Of a stretch of 38,671 nucleotides of DNA, positions 8,620 to 16,813 are shown piece after piece (the first letter of the stretch is position 1; each line of letters opens with the position of its first letter). The DNA is from Rhodohalobacter sulfatireducens (GTDB lineage: Bacteria > Bacteroidota > Rhodothermia > Balneolales > Balneolaceae). A program made the position numbers and the translations under genes. A model generated the notes under the pieces. The model did no database searches. It was not told where the DNA came from and saw only the letters and a list, made by a program, of their open reading frames with translations. The stretch spans positions 1 through 38,671 of the forward strand of contig NZ_JAKLWS010000039.1 of NCBI RefSeq assembly GCF_022012475.1, written 5' to 3'.

Positions 8620-9846
8620 ATGCAATCTAAATCAAATAAAATCTTTGACCCGATTCCATATGGGAGGCAAAATATATCAGATGAGGATATAGAAGCTGTA
8701 AACAGCGTTTTGAGATCAGACTATTTGACGCAGGGACCCGAAATTGAAAAGTTCGAGGAGGCGTTTGCGGAATATGTGGATGCTTCATATGCAGTTGCAG
8801 TGTCAAATGGAACAGCAGCTTTGCATCTCTGCGCCCTTGCACTGGGGGTTCATTCCAACAGTAAAGTGATAACAACTCCAATAACGTTTTCGGCATCTGC
8901 TAACTGCATTCGGTATTGTGGAGGCGAAGTAGATTTTGCTGATATCGACCCGGAAACCACTCTCATCGATATTGATTTAGTTCGTGAAAAACTAAAGACA
9001 GCTCCAAAAGGTACATACGATGGAATTGTACCTGTAGATTTTGCAGGGAGGCCTGTAAACCTGGAAGCACTCCGTCAACTTGCCGACGAGTATGATTTAT
9101 GGATCATAGAAGATGCTTGCCACGCCCCCGGCGGATATTTTGTCGATTCAAAAGGGAAAAAACAGTTTTGCGGAAACGGGAATTATGCTGATTTGGCAAT
9201 TTTTTCATTTCATCCGGTAAAGCATATAGCAGCCGGTGAAGGTGGAATGATTACGACAAATGATGAAGTTCTCTACCAAAAACTGCTGAAACTGAGAACC
9301 CATGGTATTATAAAAAATTCAAAAGAATACTCTAATGATCTAAACATGGCCATCGGGAAATCAAATGGGTTGGAAACTGAATCCAATGAATATCCCGGCT
9401 GGTACATGGAGATGCAGGATTTGGGATATAATTACAGGCTTACAGATTTCCAGGCGGCACTCGGGAGAAGTCAGCTCGGCAAGGCAGATGAGGGCATACG
9501 ACGAAGAAGAGAAATTGCTTCCTGTTATGCGGAGGCTTTTGCGGGAAAGGAGTATATCCGTCATCAGGCCGGAGTTGTCGAGGGTCATGCTTACCATCTT
9601 TATGTTATTGAAGTAGAAAACCGTTTGGGGCTCTACAACGCGTTGAGAGAAAATAATATTTACGCTCAGATCCATTATATCCCTGTTCACCTGATGCCAT
9701 ATTATCAGCAGTTTGGCTGGGAAAAAGGAGATTTTCCAAGAGCGGAAGCGTACTATTCAGGTTGTATCAGTCTTCCTATGTTTCCAACACTGACAGACGA
9801 GGAGCAGGAATTTGTCATCGAATGTATCGATAACTTTTATGGATGA
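8620..9846 (+). CDS. pseC: UDP-4-amino-4,6-dideoxy-N-acetyl-beta-L-altrosamine transaminase, PseC-like
   Basis: A 408-residue DegT/DnrJ/EryC1-family aminotransferase that would place an amino group at C4 of the PseB product using PLP and glutamate. Lys201 in FSFHPVKHIAAGEGG is the expected PLP-binding lysine, and IIEDACHAPGG contains the Asp that contacts the pyridine ring. The N-terminal YGRQNISDEDI and the GNYADLAIFSFHP segment are typical of PseC. The free 4-amine it produces is the atom normally acetylated by PseH, which is not found here; see the acylation cassette at 12620-15669. It lies directly after pseB, and its end overlaps the start of the aldo/keto reductase by eight bases. Confidence 0.92.
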   Translation: MQSKSNKIFDPIPYGRQNISDEDIEAVNSVLRSDYLTQGPEIEKFEEAFAEYVDASYAVAVSNGTAALHLCALALGVHSNSKVITTPITFSASANCIRYCGGEVDFADIDPETTLIDIDLVREKLKTAPKGTYDGIVPVDFAGRPVNLEALRQLADEYDLWIIEDACHAPGGYFVDSKGKKQFCGNGNYADLAIFSFHPVKHIAAGEGGMITTNDEVLYQKLLKLRTHGIIKNSKEYSNDLNMAIGKSNGLETESNEYPGWYMEMQDLGYNYRLTDFQAALGRSQLGKADEGIRRRREIASCYAEAFAGKEYIRHQAGVVEGHAYHLYVIEVENRLGLYNALRENNIYAQIHYIPVHLMPYYQQFGWEKGDFPRAEAYYSGCISLPMFPTLTDEEQEFVIECIDNFYG

Positions 9847-10675
9847 GAAGACCCTGAAAATTGGCCTCGGAACTGTCCAGTTCGGAACGCAATATGGGAT
9901 ATCAAACAGGTCCGGTCAGACACCGGCCGGGGAGGTGTCAAAAGTTTTAAAATTAGCACGCCAGAATAGTATTACTCTTATTGATACAGCGTCTGCTTAT
10001 GGTGATGCTGAAAAAGTACTCGGTCAAAATGATTTATCGGCCTTTCGTATTGTTTCCAAATTTTTACCTCCTGACGATAATCAAACAGTTTTAGTTCAGT
10101 TGAAGCAATCTTTACGGGATTTGGGCGTAGAATCACTCTATGGCTACCTTGCCCACCGGCCTATTCATCTGGCAGATCATTTATCGATATGGGAAGAACT
10201 GAAATCTTTTAAAAAGAAAGGCCTGGTAGAAAAGATTGGTTTTTCACTCAACACTCCCGAAGAGTTGAAGTACCTGCTACAAAAAAATGTTTTCCCGGAC
10301 CTGGTTCAGGTACCTTTTAACTATTTTGACAGAAGATTTAAAGATTTAATGATCGAATTGAAAAAGAAAGGTTGCGAAATTCATACCAGGTCAGCATTTC
10401 TACAGGGATTGTTTTTTATGGATATCGAACAACTCGATCCCTATTTTTCCGAACTGATACCGCTGATAGATGACCTCCAGGTAAAAATCGGCAATTTGCA
10501 AGGAGCGCTCTTGAATTTTGTACTGGAACAACCGTTTATTGATACACTTGTAATGGGGGTTGAAAATAGTGATCAATTTGCTGAAAATTTAGAATCCCTT
10601 ACAAAAGCTGACACATTACCAAAATTGGAAAAAGATTTACCCGCAACTATTCTTACTCCCTCAAACTGGCCTTAA
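9839..10675 (+). CDS. Aldo/keto reductase
   Basis: A 278-residue (beta/alpha)8-barrel NADPH-dependent oxidoreductase of the aldo/keto reductase superfamily, starting with GLGTVQFGTQYG. The catalytic tetrad appears intact: Asp49 and Tyr54 (IDTASAYGDAE), Lys74 (VSKF) and His106 (LAHRP). I chose the ATG at 9839, which overlaps pseC by eight bases and begins close to the conserved first strand; a TTG at 9812 preceded by GGAGCAGGAA would add nine residues and cannot be excluded. Its place between pseC and an SDR suggests it reduces a sugar ketone or aldehyde in the nonulosonic acid route, giving a side-chain or epimer variant, but no specific step can be assigned from sequence. Confidence 0.85.
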   Translation: MDEKTLKIGLGTVQFGTQYGISNRSGQTPAGEVSKVLKLARQNSITLIDTASAYGDAEKVLGQNDLSAFRIVSKFLPPDDNQTVLVQLKQSLRDLGVESLYGYLAHRPIHLADHLSIWEELKSFKKKGLVEKIGFSLNTPEELKYLLQKNVFPDLVQVPFNYFDRRFKDLMIELKKKGCEIHTRSAFLQGLFFMDIEQLDPYFSELIPLIDDLQVKIGNLQGALLNFVLEQPFIDTLVMGVENSDQFAENLESLTKADTLPKLEKDLPATILTPSNWP

Positions 10676-10681
10676 ATATTC

Positions 10682-11482
10682 ATGGTTCACACATTTGATT
10701 TAACCGGGAAAGTAATTTTGTTAACCGGAGGATATGGCTACCTCGGAGCAGCTGCTGCAGAAAGCTTATTACACCACGGTGGAACAGTCTATATACTGGG
10801 GCGTTCTGAAGAGAAATTTCAGAAAGTATTCGATGGCCATTCGGCCTTGGGGAGCCGTCTTCACTATCAATATTGTGATATTTCGAGTACTCATTCAATC
10901 GAAGAAGCATTTGAAGAGATATCAACCCTTGAGAGAAGTATTGACGTATTAATTAACAATGCGTTTTATCTCGGTTCTTTCTATAAAGATGGGTTGGATC
11001 CAATCACGATAACAGATGAAGAGTGGCATACCGGAATTGATGGAACCCTTAGCAGTGTTTTTAGATGTATTCGAGGAGTGATTCCGCATATCGAAAAAAG
11101 TGATTCACCGCGTATTATTAATGTAGCCTCATTTTTTGGTATAGTTGCACCCGATTTCGATGTATATAAAGAGTTCCCGGAGTTACTCAATCCACCTCAC
11201 TATGGAACGGCAAAAGCCGGTGTTGTACAGTTGACAAAATATTATGCAAGCTACCTTGGTGAGAGGGGAATTACTGTTAACACAATAACACCGGGCCCAT
11301 ATCCATCCGGAGCTGTTCGTGAAAATGAGAAATTCGTTGAAATGATCAGCAAGCGTACACTCCTAAAGCGGATTGGTGAGCCGGAAGATTTAGCCGGAGC
11401 GTTTGTATTTCTTGCATCCGATGCTTCCGGTTTTATGACAGGACAAAATATTATCGTGGACGGGGGTTGGACGACTACATAG
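10682..11482 (+). CDS. Short-chain dehydrogenase/reductase
   Basis: This 266-residue SDR has the nucleotide-binding glycine motif TGGYGYLG (15-22), an INNAF element (equivalent to NNAG), a Ser in NVASFFG and the catalytic pair Tyr174/Lys178 in HYGTAKAG. The C-terminus MTGQNIIVDGGW is that of classical FabG-like SDRs. Similar SDRs (for example PtmA) sit in flagellin or LPS nonulosonic acid clusters, where their exact role is often uncertain. It starts six bases after the aldo/keto reductase stop, and the cytidylyltransferase ATG follows its stop with no gap, so the three are probably co-translated. The two reductases may act in sequence, for example as an oxidation-reduction epimerisation; this is inference. 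Confidence 0.85.
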   Translation: MVHTFDLTGKVILLTGGYGYLGAAAAESLLHHGGTVYILGRSEEKFQKVFDGHSALGSRLHYQYCDISSTHSIEEAFEEISTLERSIDVLINNAFYLGSFYKDGLDPITITDEEWHTGIDGTLSSVFRCIRGVIPHIEKSDSPRIINVASFFGIVAPDFDVYKEFPELLNPPHYGTAKAGVVQLTKYYASYLGERGITVNTITPGPYPSGAVRENEKFVEMISKRTLLKRIGEPEDLAGAFVFLASDASGFMTGQNIIVDGGWTTT

Positions 11483-12295
11483 ATGAAGGTAATTGCAGTT
11501 ATACAAGCGAGAATTCACTCAGAAAGGCTTCCTGACAAGGTGTTGATGGAATTGCCATATGGATACGGAAAACCTTTACTCAAATGGATTAATGAATCGA
11601 TTGAGAAAAGTGAGATGATAGATAAATGTATCGTAGCGACCTCCGTAAACAAAGGCAATGAAAAAATTACAAACTTTTGCGATAAACATGGTTATGAATA
11701 CATCAGGGGTAGTGAAGAGGATGTACTAAGCAGGTTCATCACTATAACCCGGGCCGAGAATGCAGATGTTGTAATAAGGTTAACCGGTGATAATCCAATT
11801 TTGGATATTGATATTCTGGATCAGGCTATAACACGACATATTGAAGAGGGGGTAGATTTTACTCAAACATTTGGATTACCGCTGGGTATGAATTTTGAAA
11901 TAATGTCAGGGAAAGCTCTTCTTTCATTAGATGATGATATAACGAAAGAAGAGAAAGAGCACGTAACATATTATTTTAAAATCAGAGATCATGTTACTAC
12001 ACATGAAATTGATCTAAACACGAATAATGAGTTGGCTGATCTGAGGGTTACGGTTGATTATCCGGAAGATTATTTAGTTGTATCGCATTTATTGTCAAAC
12101 TTAAGAAATGGTGAAGTACCATCATTATCTTTGGTAAAGAGAGTTTATGAACAAACTCCCTGGATTTTTAAAGTGAATTCTGATAAGACCCAGGTAAAGG
12201 TATTTCCAACTATTGAGGAGGAAAAAAAAGAAGCGATTCGATACCTGAGAAGAGTAGGATTTGAAAAGAGCGCTAATATATTCGAAAATAAGTAA
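11483..12295 (+). CDS. SpsF/NeuA-type cytidylyltransferase, probable CMP-nonulosonate synthetase
   Basis: A 270-residue nucleotidyltransferase of the SpsF family, related to acylneuraminate cytidylyltransferases. It would activate the finished nonulosonic acid with CTP. The nucleotide-binding N-terminus IQARIHSERLPDKVLMEL corresponds to the family's IQARxxSxRLPxKVL, and RLTGDNPILD and LRVTVDYPEDY match the later GDxP and TxDxPED elements. It fills the role of PseF, although the sequence type is SpsF-like rather than classical PseF. It closes the tightly packed pseB-pseC-AKR-SDR group; a 324-base gap follows before the acylation cassette. Specificity for CTP and for this sugar is inferred from family and context. 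Confidence 0.82.
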   Translation: MKVIAVIQARIHSERLPDKVLMELPYGYGKPLLKWINESIEKSEMIDKCIVATSVNKGNEKITNFCDKHGYEYIRGSEEDVLSRFITITRAENADVVIRLTGDNPILDIDILDQAITRHIEEGVDFTQTFGLPLGMNFEIMSGKALLSLDDDITKEEKEHVTYYFKIRDHVTTHEIDLNTNNELADLRVTVDYPEDYLVVSHLLSNLRNGEVPSLSLVKRVYEQTPWIFKVNSDKTQVKVFPTIEEEKKEAIRYLRRVGFEKSANIFENK

Positions 12296-12619
12296 GCAGT
12301 GAAGTTTAGGGTGAAATCAAAAAACCTTAAACTTGCCGTTGCCTAATGGGACTTATTTGATGACTGAAATAATTTATCCATTTAATTAAATATTCATGAT
12401 TAACGGACCTGAAATCGGATAAAAAATTCAGAAGATTCTTTTAAAGACTAGAATTATGGAGAAGTAAAATTGGACCCACAAAAGGCATTTACAGTAAATA
12501 AAACGAAGTGAAATTTAAATGTTACCGGTCTAATATTTAGAAACTTTATAATTGCAATAGACTAATTTGTAGTAACTTAAGCCGAGATAAAATAAAAACA
12601 TTAACTCTTCCAACAAATC
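12296..12619 (+). other. 324-base gap between the cytidylyltransferase and the E1 gene, with a hairpin near its start
   Basis: No coding region is visible. Seven bases after the stop codon, AAGTTTAGG (12302-12310) faces CCTTAAACTT (12325-12334), a nine-pair stem with one bulged base and a 14-base loop. There is no T tract after it, so it is not a standard terminator. The remainder is very AT-rich, and a promoter for the acylation cassette could lie here, though I cannot point to one with confidence. It is the only gap above 300 bases inside the plus-strand run 4445-24405. Confidence 0.45.
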
Positions 12620-14569
12620 TTGAAGTATTTAGAAGAAATAAAGCAAGCTCTTTTAATAAGAAAGACTGAAGAAAAATTACTTGAGTTATACAATCAAGGC
12701 AAACTGAATGGCACAGTTCATACCTGTATAGGACAAGAGTTTTCGGGGGTTGCCGTAGCTAAGTTTTTGGCAGAGCAGGATTATGTTGTCTCAAATCACA
12801 GGGGACACGGTCATTATATTTCTCGTACAGGAGATTTGAAAGGCCTCTTTGCAGAGGTGATGGGGAAAAAGACAGGATGCTCCGGTGGTATTGGAGGAAG
12901 TCAACATCTGCATAACAAAAATTATTATTCTAATGGAATCCAGGGGGGTATGACACCGGTTGCAACCGGTTTGGGGCTGAGTTGTAAATTGAAAGAGAAC
13001 AATGCGATATCCGTAGTATTTATAGGAGATGGAACCTTAGGAGAAGGGATTTTATATGAAACGTTAAACATTGCCAGTGTTTGGGAACTGCCCGTTTTGT
13101 TTGTTTTGGAAAACAACGGAATCGCTCAATCAACAAGCATTAAGCAAAGTATTGCAGGTTCAATCTCCAAGCGTGCAGAATCTTTTGATATTAATTTTGA
13201 AAATACCAACTCTAATAACCTCAGCGATCTTTTTGCAAAAACAGAAGAGATTGTAACCTATGTAAGAGAGAACTCTAAACCTGGATTCCTGGAAATCAAA
13301 ACCAACAGATTACATTCCCATTCAAAGAGCGATGATAATAGAAGTGAGAAGCTGCTTGAAAAACTGAATGAGAAAGATTTTCTGAATAACTTTATACAGG
13401 AAAATCCGGGCGAAAGCCGGAAACTTTTAGATGAGGTTGAAGATACAATCGAGAATATCTTATTTGAAGTGGAACAAGAAGAAGTATTAAGCAGTTTTGA
13501 CTCACCTAAATCGTACGAGAGTACAGAAAGTGAATATTCAAATCTTGATTTTTTTGACTACAGGGGAAATGATGCCATTTATAATTCACTTCGTAACATT
13601 CTTGAGGAGAATGATCTTGCCGTTTTAATTGGCGAGGATATAGAAACAAGTAACGATTTTAATCCCGGTGAATATGGAGGGGCATTTAAGGTATCAAAAG
13701 ATTTATCCACATTATTTCCGGGACGGGTTCGCAATACGCCGATTAGCGAAGCAGCCATTGTTGGTATAGGAACGGGTTTGGCACTGGGCGGAGGTACCTC
13801 TGTAGTTGAAATAATGTTCGGAGATTTTTTAACACTTACGTTGGATCAATTTTTACAACACGCATCAAAAATCAAAATAATGTATGGCGGAGATATTAAA
13901 CTACCACTCATTGTCAGAACACCAATGGGTGGATACAGGGGATACGGGCCAACACACAGTCAAAGTATAGAGAAACATTTTTTAGGGATTCCCGAGCTCA
14001 ATGTTATCGCTTTGAATCATCGAATCAACCCGGAAATCGTATATCACTCAGTTGCAAAAGATTTAACAAGTCCAACATTGATCATTGAAAATAAAATTGC
14101 ATATACACTAAAAGGAGATAAAGAATTGGTAGATGGCTTTTCCTACCAGGTGACGGATGAAGAGATTCCATCATTAAAAATATCTACCGGCATCGATGAA
14201 GTTGATTGTTTAATTGTAGGGTATGGCGGGGCTCTGTTGCAGATTGAAAAATCAATCGGCTACCTGTTTGATGAAGAGGAAATTCTATGCAGTGTTTATT
14301 GTCCCTCTAAGATTAATAAAATTAATGTTGCGCCTCTGAAAGAAGAGTTACAAAAGACAAAAAATTTATTGATTGTAGAGGAAGGTACTTCGATTGCTTC
14401 CTGGGGTTCTGAACTTATTGCAAGGCTTGTGGAAGATGGAATTGATGATTTAAATGTTCAGAGACTTTCGAATGACACGATAATACCTTGTTCTCTTGAA
14501 GCGGAACTTGATTTACTACCGTCCGCCGAGAAAATTATAAGAAAAGTAAAACAACTTGTGCTTGGATGA
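12620..14569 (+). CDS. Fused alpha-beta E1 component of a 2-oxoacid-dehydrogenase-type enzyme (thiamine diphosphate)
   Basis: This 649-residue protein joins the E1 alpha and E1 beta chains that are usually separate in pyruvate, acetoin and branched-chain 2-oxoacid dehydrogenases. The alpha half (about 1-300) has GGIGGSQH, the thiamine-diphosphate motif GDGTLGEG (136-143) closing with ENN, and a phosphorylation-loop-like HSHSKSDDNR. The beta half (about 310-649) has Glu377 in PISEAAIVGIG, the expected cofactor-activating glutamate, then GGYRGYGPTHSQS. It should decarboxylate a 2-oxoacid and reductively acylate a lipoyl group. The start is a TTG without an obvious ribosome binding site; an in-frame stop at 12602-12604 leaves no ATG upstream. 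Its end overlaps the lipoyl-acyltransferase gene by four bases (ATGA), so the two form a coupled pair. The 2-oxoacid is unknown. Confidence 0.88.
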   Translation: MKYLEEIKQALLIRKTEEKLLELYNQGKLNGTVHTCIGQEFSGVAVAKFLAEQDYVVSNHRGHGHYISRTGDLKGLFAEVMGKKTGCSGGIGGSQHLHNKNYYSNGIQGGMTPVATGLGLSCKLKENNAISVVFIGDGTLGEGILYETLNIASVWELPVLFVLENNGIAQSTSIKQSIAGSISKRAESFDINFENTNSNNLSDLFAKTEEIVTYVRENSKPGFLEIKTNRLHSHSKSDDNRSEKLLEKLNEKDFLNNFIQENPGESRKLLDEVEDTIENILFEVEQEEVLSSFDSPKSYESTESEYSNLDFFDYRGNDAIYNSLRNILEENDLAVLIGEDIETSNDFNPGEYGGAFKVSKDLSTLFPGRVRNTPISEAAIVGIGTGLALGGGTSVVEIMFGDFLTLTLDQFLQHASKIKIMYGGDIKLPLIVRTPMGGYRGYGPTHSQSIEKHFLGIPELNVIALNHRINPEIVYHSVAKDLTSPTLIIENKIAYTLKGDKELVDGFSYQVTDEEIPSLKISTGIDEVDCLIVGYGGALLQIEKSIGYLFDEEEILCSVYCPSKINKINVAPLKEELQKTKNLLIVEEGTSIASWGSELIARLVEDGIDDLNVQRLSNDTIIPCSLEAELDLLPSAEKIIRKVKQLVLG

Positions 14570-15669
14570 TGAAGGATATCTTAGAAACGATTCGAATTGA
14601 GAAAGAAACCGTCAGTGATGATGAATATCTGATAACAGACGTATACAAGAAAAATGAGAGTGAAGTTGAAGAAGGGGAATTATTATTCTCGTTTGAAACA
14701 TCAAAAGCAGATGTAGATGTTGAAGCAAATAAGTCCGGCATCTTTTATCATAACCTCAATGTTGGCGATTCTGTGAAAGTTGGAGATGAGGTAGCCTATA
14801 TAACGCAGGAAGTATTAAAGCAGCCTGATGAACTCTTTAGCAAAAAGGAAAAGGCAGTTAAAAAATCTAAAGATTCTGAATGGGAGGGAGTAAGAGTCTC
14901 CAGCTCAGCAATGGAGTTGATTCATAAACACAATTTGTCCAGAGATGCTTTTTCAGGGCTTAGTTTCATCAGAAAAAAAAATGTTCTAAAAGTTATTGAG
15001 GGTGAATCGAAGACTACGACTGCAGAATCCCCAAAAGAGAAAGAATCACAACCAAATTATAACGACCTGATTATTATTGGCGGGAAAGGCGGAGCCAAAA
15101 TGGTGATTGAAGCCGTTCGGAGTTCGCAACATTTTGGGATAAAGGGAATTATCGATGATCAAATGAAAAAAGGTGATCATGTAATGGGCATTCCCGTATT
15201 AGGAGGTGATAAAGAACTGCTTGAATTTAAAAAAGAGGGTTATAAAAATATCGTTCTCTCATTTAGTTTTCTGAATAACTTGCAAAAGCGGGAAGAGAGG
15301 TACCAGTATTTTAAGAATGAAGGATTTCAGTTTCCGAATATTATCCATCACAGAGCAACTGTGGAACCAAGCGTGGTGCTGGGTGAAGGAAACATCATTC
15401 TGGCCAACTCTATGGTAGGAAGTGAGGTTAGACTTGGAAATGTTAATTATGTAAATACCGGGGCAGTTATTTGTCACGAAAGTTTTGTTGGTGCGAATAA
15501 CCACTTTGCACCAAATTCAGTAATTGCTGGAAGAGTAAAAGTGGGGAGTAATAATCTCATTGGAATGTGTGTGACTACATATTTCGAGGTAGAGATTGGA
15601 AATAATAATGTGCTTAATAACGGTTATAACGTGATTAAGGATATTGAGGATCATCAAACAAAAAAATGA
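14566..15669 (+). CDS. Lipoyl domain fused to a NeuD/PglD-type beta-helix sugar acyltransferase
   Basis: A 367-residue protein with unusual architecture. Residues 1-80 form a biotinyl/lipoyl domain with FETSKADVDVEA and Lys47 as the probable lipoylation site. Residues about 110-145 (RVSSSAMELIHKHNLSRDAF and on) resemble the peripheral-subunit-binding domain that docks E1 or E3 in E2 proteins. A Lys/Glu/Pro-rich linker follows. Residues 166-365 are a NeuD/PglD-like N-acyltransferase: NDLIIIGGKGGAK, then hexapeptide beta-helix repeats with His304 in AVICHES, matching the catalytic His of PglD. So the E2 catalytic domain is replaced by a sugar acyltransferase. It overlaps the E1 gene by four bases. 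I infer acyl transfer from the lipoyl arm to a nonulosonic acid precursor amine. Two start codons lie in tandem (14566, 14569). Confidence 0.85.
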   Translation: MMKDILETIRIEKETVSDDEYLITDVYKKNESEVEEGELLFSFETSKADVDVEANKSGIFYHNLNVGDSVKVGDEVAYITQEVLKQPDELFSKKEKAVKKSKDSEWEGVRVSSSAMELIHKHNLSRDAFSGLSFIRKKNVLKVIEGESKTTTAESPKEKESQPNYNDLIIIGGKGGAKMVIEAVRSSQHFGIKGIIDDQMKKGDHVMGIPVLGGDKELLEFKKEGYKNIVLSFSFLNNLQKREERYQYFKNEGFQFPNIIHHRATVEPSVVLGEGNIILANSMVGSEVRLGNVNYVNTGAVICHESFVGANNHFAPNSVIAGRVKVGSNNLIGMCVTTYFEVEIGNNNVLNNGYNVIKDIEDHQTKK

Positions 15670-15696
15670 TCGATTAATTCATTGATTAAACGATCA
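15667..15696 (+). other. Strong hairpin at the end of the acylation cassette
   Basis: TGATCG (15667-15672, including the stop codon) pairs with CGATCA (15691-15696). After one mismatch, TTAAT pairs with ATTAA around a TCATTG loop, giving 11 pairs. No T run follows, so it is more likely an mRNA-processing or stability element, or a weak terminator, than a standard one. A second short inverted repeat, ACTGAT (15725-15730) with ATCAGT (15747-15752), lies in the same 127-base gap before the synthase gene. Confidence 0.4.
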
Positions 15697-15796
15697 CGGA
15701 TAAATAAAAATTGAAAGAAAGGGTACTGATAGTTTTTTTGTTTTCCATCAGTGACAACCTTTTAAATTTTGGCTAACAAAAGAAAAAAATTTACAG

Positions 15797-16813
15797 ATGA
15801 AGGAAATAACGATTAATTCAAGTTTATCAATTGGGGGTGAAAAGACTTTTGTCATTGCAGAAATCGGCTCAAACCATAACCAGAGCCTTGAGATGGCATT
15901 TGAAACGATTGATGCTGCAAAAGACGCCGGGGCCGATGCTGTTAAATTTCAATCCCTGAACAGGGAGAAATTGTACTACGATCCAACTCCTGAAATTGTT
16001 GAACTGTACAATAAGATAGACCTGGAAGAGGACTGGCATTATAAGCTGGATGAATATTGTAAGCAGAAAGATATCCTGTTTTTTTCCTCTCCAACGTACC
16101 TGGATGCCGTTGATATTCTTGAAGATATTGAGGTGCCAATTTATAAGTTAGCTTCAGCACAGATTGGTTCTTTCCCGCAAATTATTGAAAGAGTTGCAAA
16201 TCTTGGAAAACCTGTTATACTGTCAACCGGCTTAGTTACTTACGGGGAATTGGATAAGGTGATGCAGATCTTTAAGAAAGCCGGGAATGAAAAGATATGT
16301 ATTCTTCACTGCAATAGTATCTATCCCACTCCATTTCACAGGGTACATTTGCCTATTATGAACATCTATAAGACAATGTATGATGTACAGGTGGGATTTT
16401 CAGACCACACGCCGGACGTATTTGCACCTGTTGCTGCTGTTACAATGGGGGCAAAAGTCATTGAAAAACACTTTACACTTAGTAAAGATTTACCTGTTCC
16501 GGATGCACCCATTTCGATCGATCCTGATGAATTTAAGAGAATGGTAGAGGGTATTAGGGCTGCTGAACAGGTTATTAAACCGGCTGTAAGGATGAAAATT
16601 GAAGAAGAGGAAAAAGAATTTAAAGATTCTCTTCAGATGGTATTGGTTACGAAGAAAGGGAAGAAAAAAGGCGATACTGTAGAAAAAGATGATTTCAGAT
16701 TCTTACGACACTCAGAAGGAATTAACTGTAAAGAGATAGATACAGTTCTTAACAAAAAGTATACAACGAATATTGATGAGGGCACTTTGTTGCAACCTAT
16801 GCACATTGGGTAA
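15797..16813 (+). CDS. pseI: PseI/NeuB-family nonulosonic acid synthase, probable pseudaminic acid synthase
   Basis: A 338-residue enzyme that condenses phosphoenolpyruvate with a six-carbon amino sugar to make the nine-carbon acid. The TIM-barrel part (about 1-280) has IAEIGSNHNQS, DAVKFQS, YKLASAQIG and STGLVTYGEL. Two likely metal-binding histidines are seen in ILHCNSIYPTP and GFSDHTPD. The C-terminal SAF (antifreeze-like) domain covers about 285-338. The loop after EKHFTL reads SKDLPVPDAP, lacking the GPDH found in neuraminate and legionaminate synthases, which favours a PseI-type substrate as expected from PseB, PseC and PseG. Its stop overlaps the next ATG by one base (TAATG), so the HTTM-like membrane protein is coupled to it. 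Confidence 0.88.
   Translation: MKEITINSSLSIGGEKTFVIAEIGSNHNQSLEMAFETIDAAKDAGADAVKFQSLNREKLYYDPTPEIVELYNKIDLEEDWHYKLDEYCKQKDILFFSSPTYLDAVDILEDIEVPIYKLASAQIGSFPQIIERVANLGKPVILSTGLVTYGELDKVMQIFKKAGNEKICILHCNSIYPTPFHRVHLPIMNIYKTMYDVQVGFSDHTPDVFAPVAAVTMGAKVIEKHFTLSKDLPVPDAPISIDPDEFKRMVEGIRAAEQVIKPAVRMKIEEEEKEFKDSLQMVLVTKKGKKKGDTVEKDDFRFLRHSEGINCKEIDTVLNKKYTTNIDEGTLLQPMHIG

Noticed and set aside
9812-9838. Earlier TTG start for the aldo/keto reductase
   Set aside because: It has a fair ribosome binding site, but the nine extra residues lie outside the family fold and the ATG at 9839 gives a typical coupled overlap with pseC.
11483-12295. Plain CMP-sialic acid synthetase (NeuA) for neuraminic acid
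   Set aside because: The motifs are SpsF-like, and the neighbours PseB, PseC and PseG point to a pseudaminic-type sugar; no NeuC-type hydrolysing epimerase is present.
15259-15504. Minus-strand open frame inside the acyltransferase domain
   Set aside because: Complementary shadow of a gene with strong family motifs; the protein has no sensible domain. The same holds for the other frames antisense to annotated genes.
12620-15669. Ordinary pyruvate or acetoin dehydrogenase genes
   Set aside because: No E2 catalytic domain (with its His-x3-Asp-Gly motif) and no E3 gene are present; the lipoyl domain is instead joined to a sugar acyltransferase in a nonulosonic acid operon.
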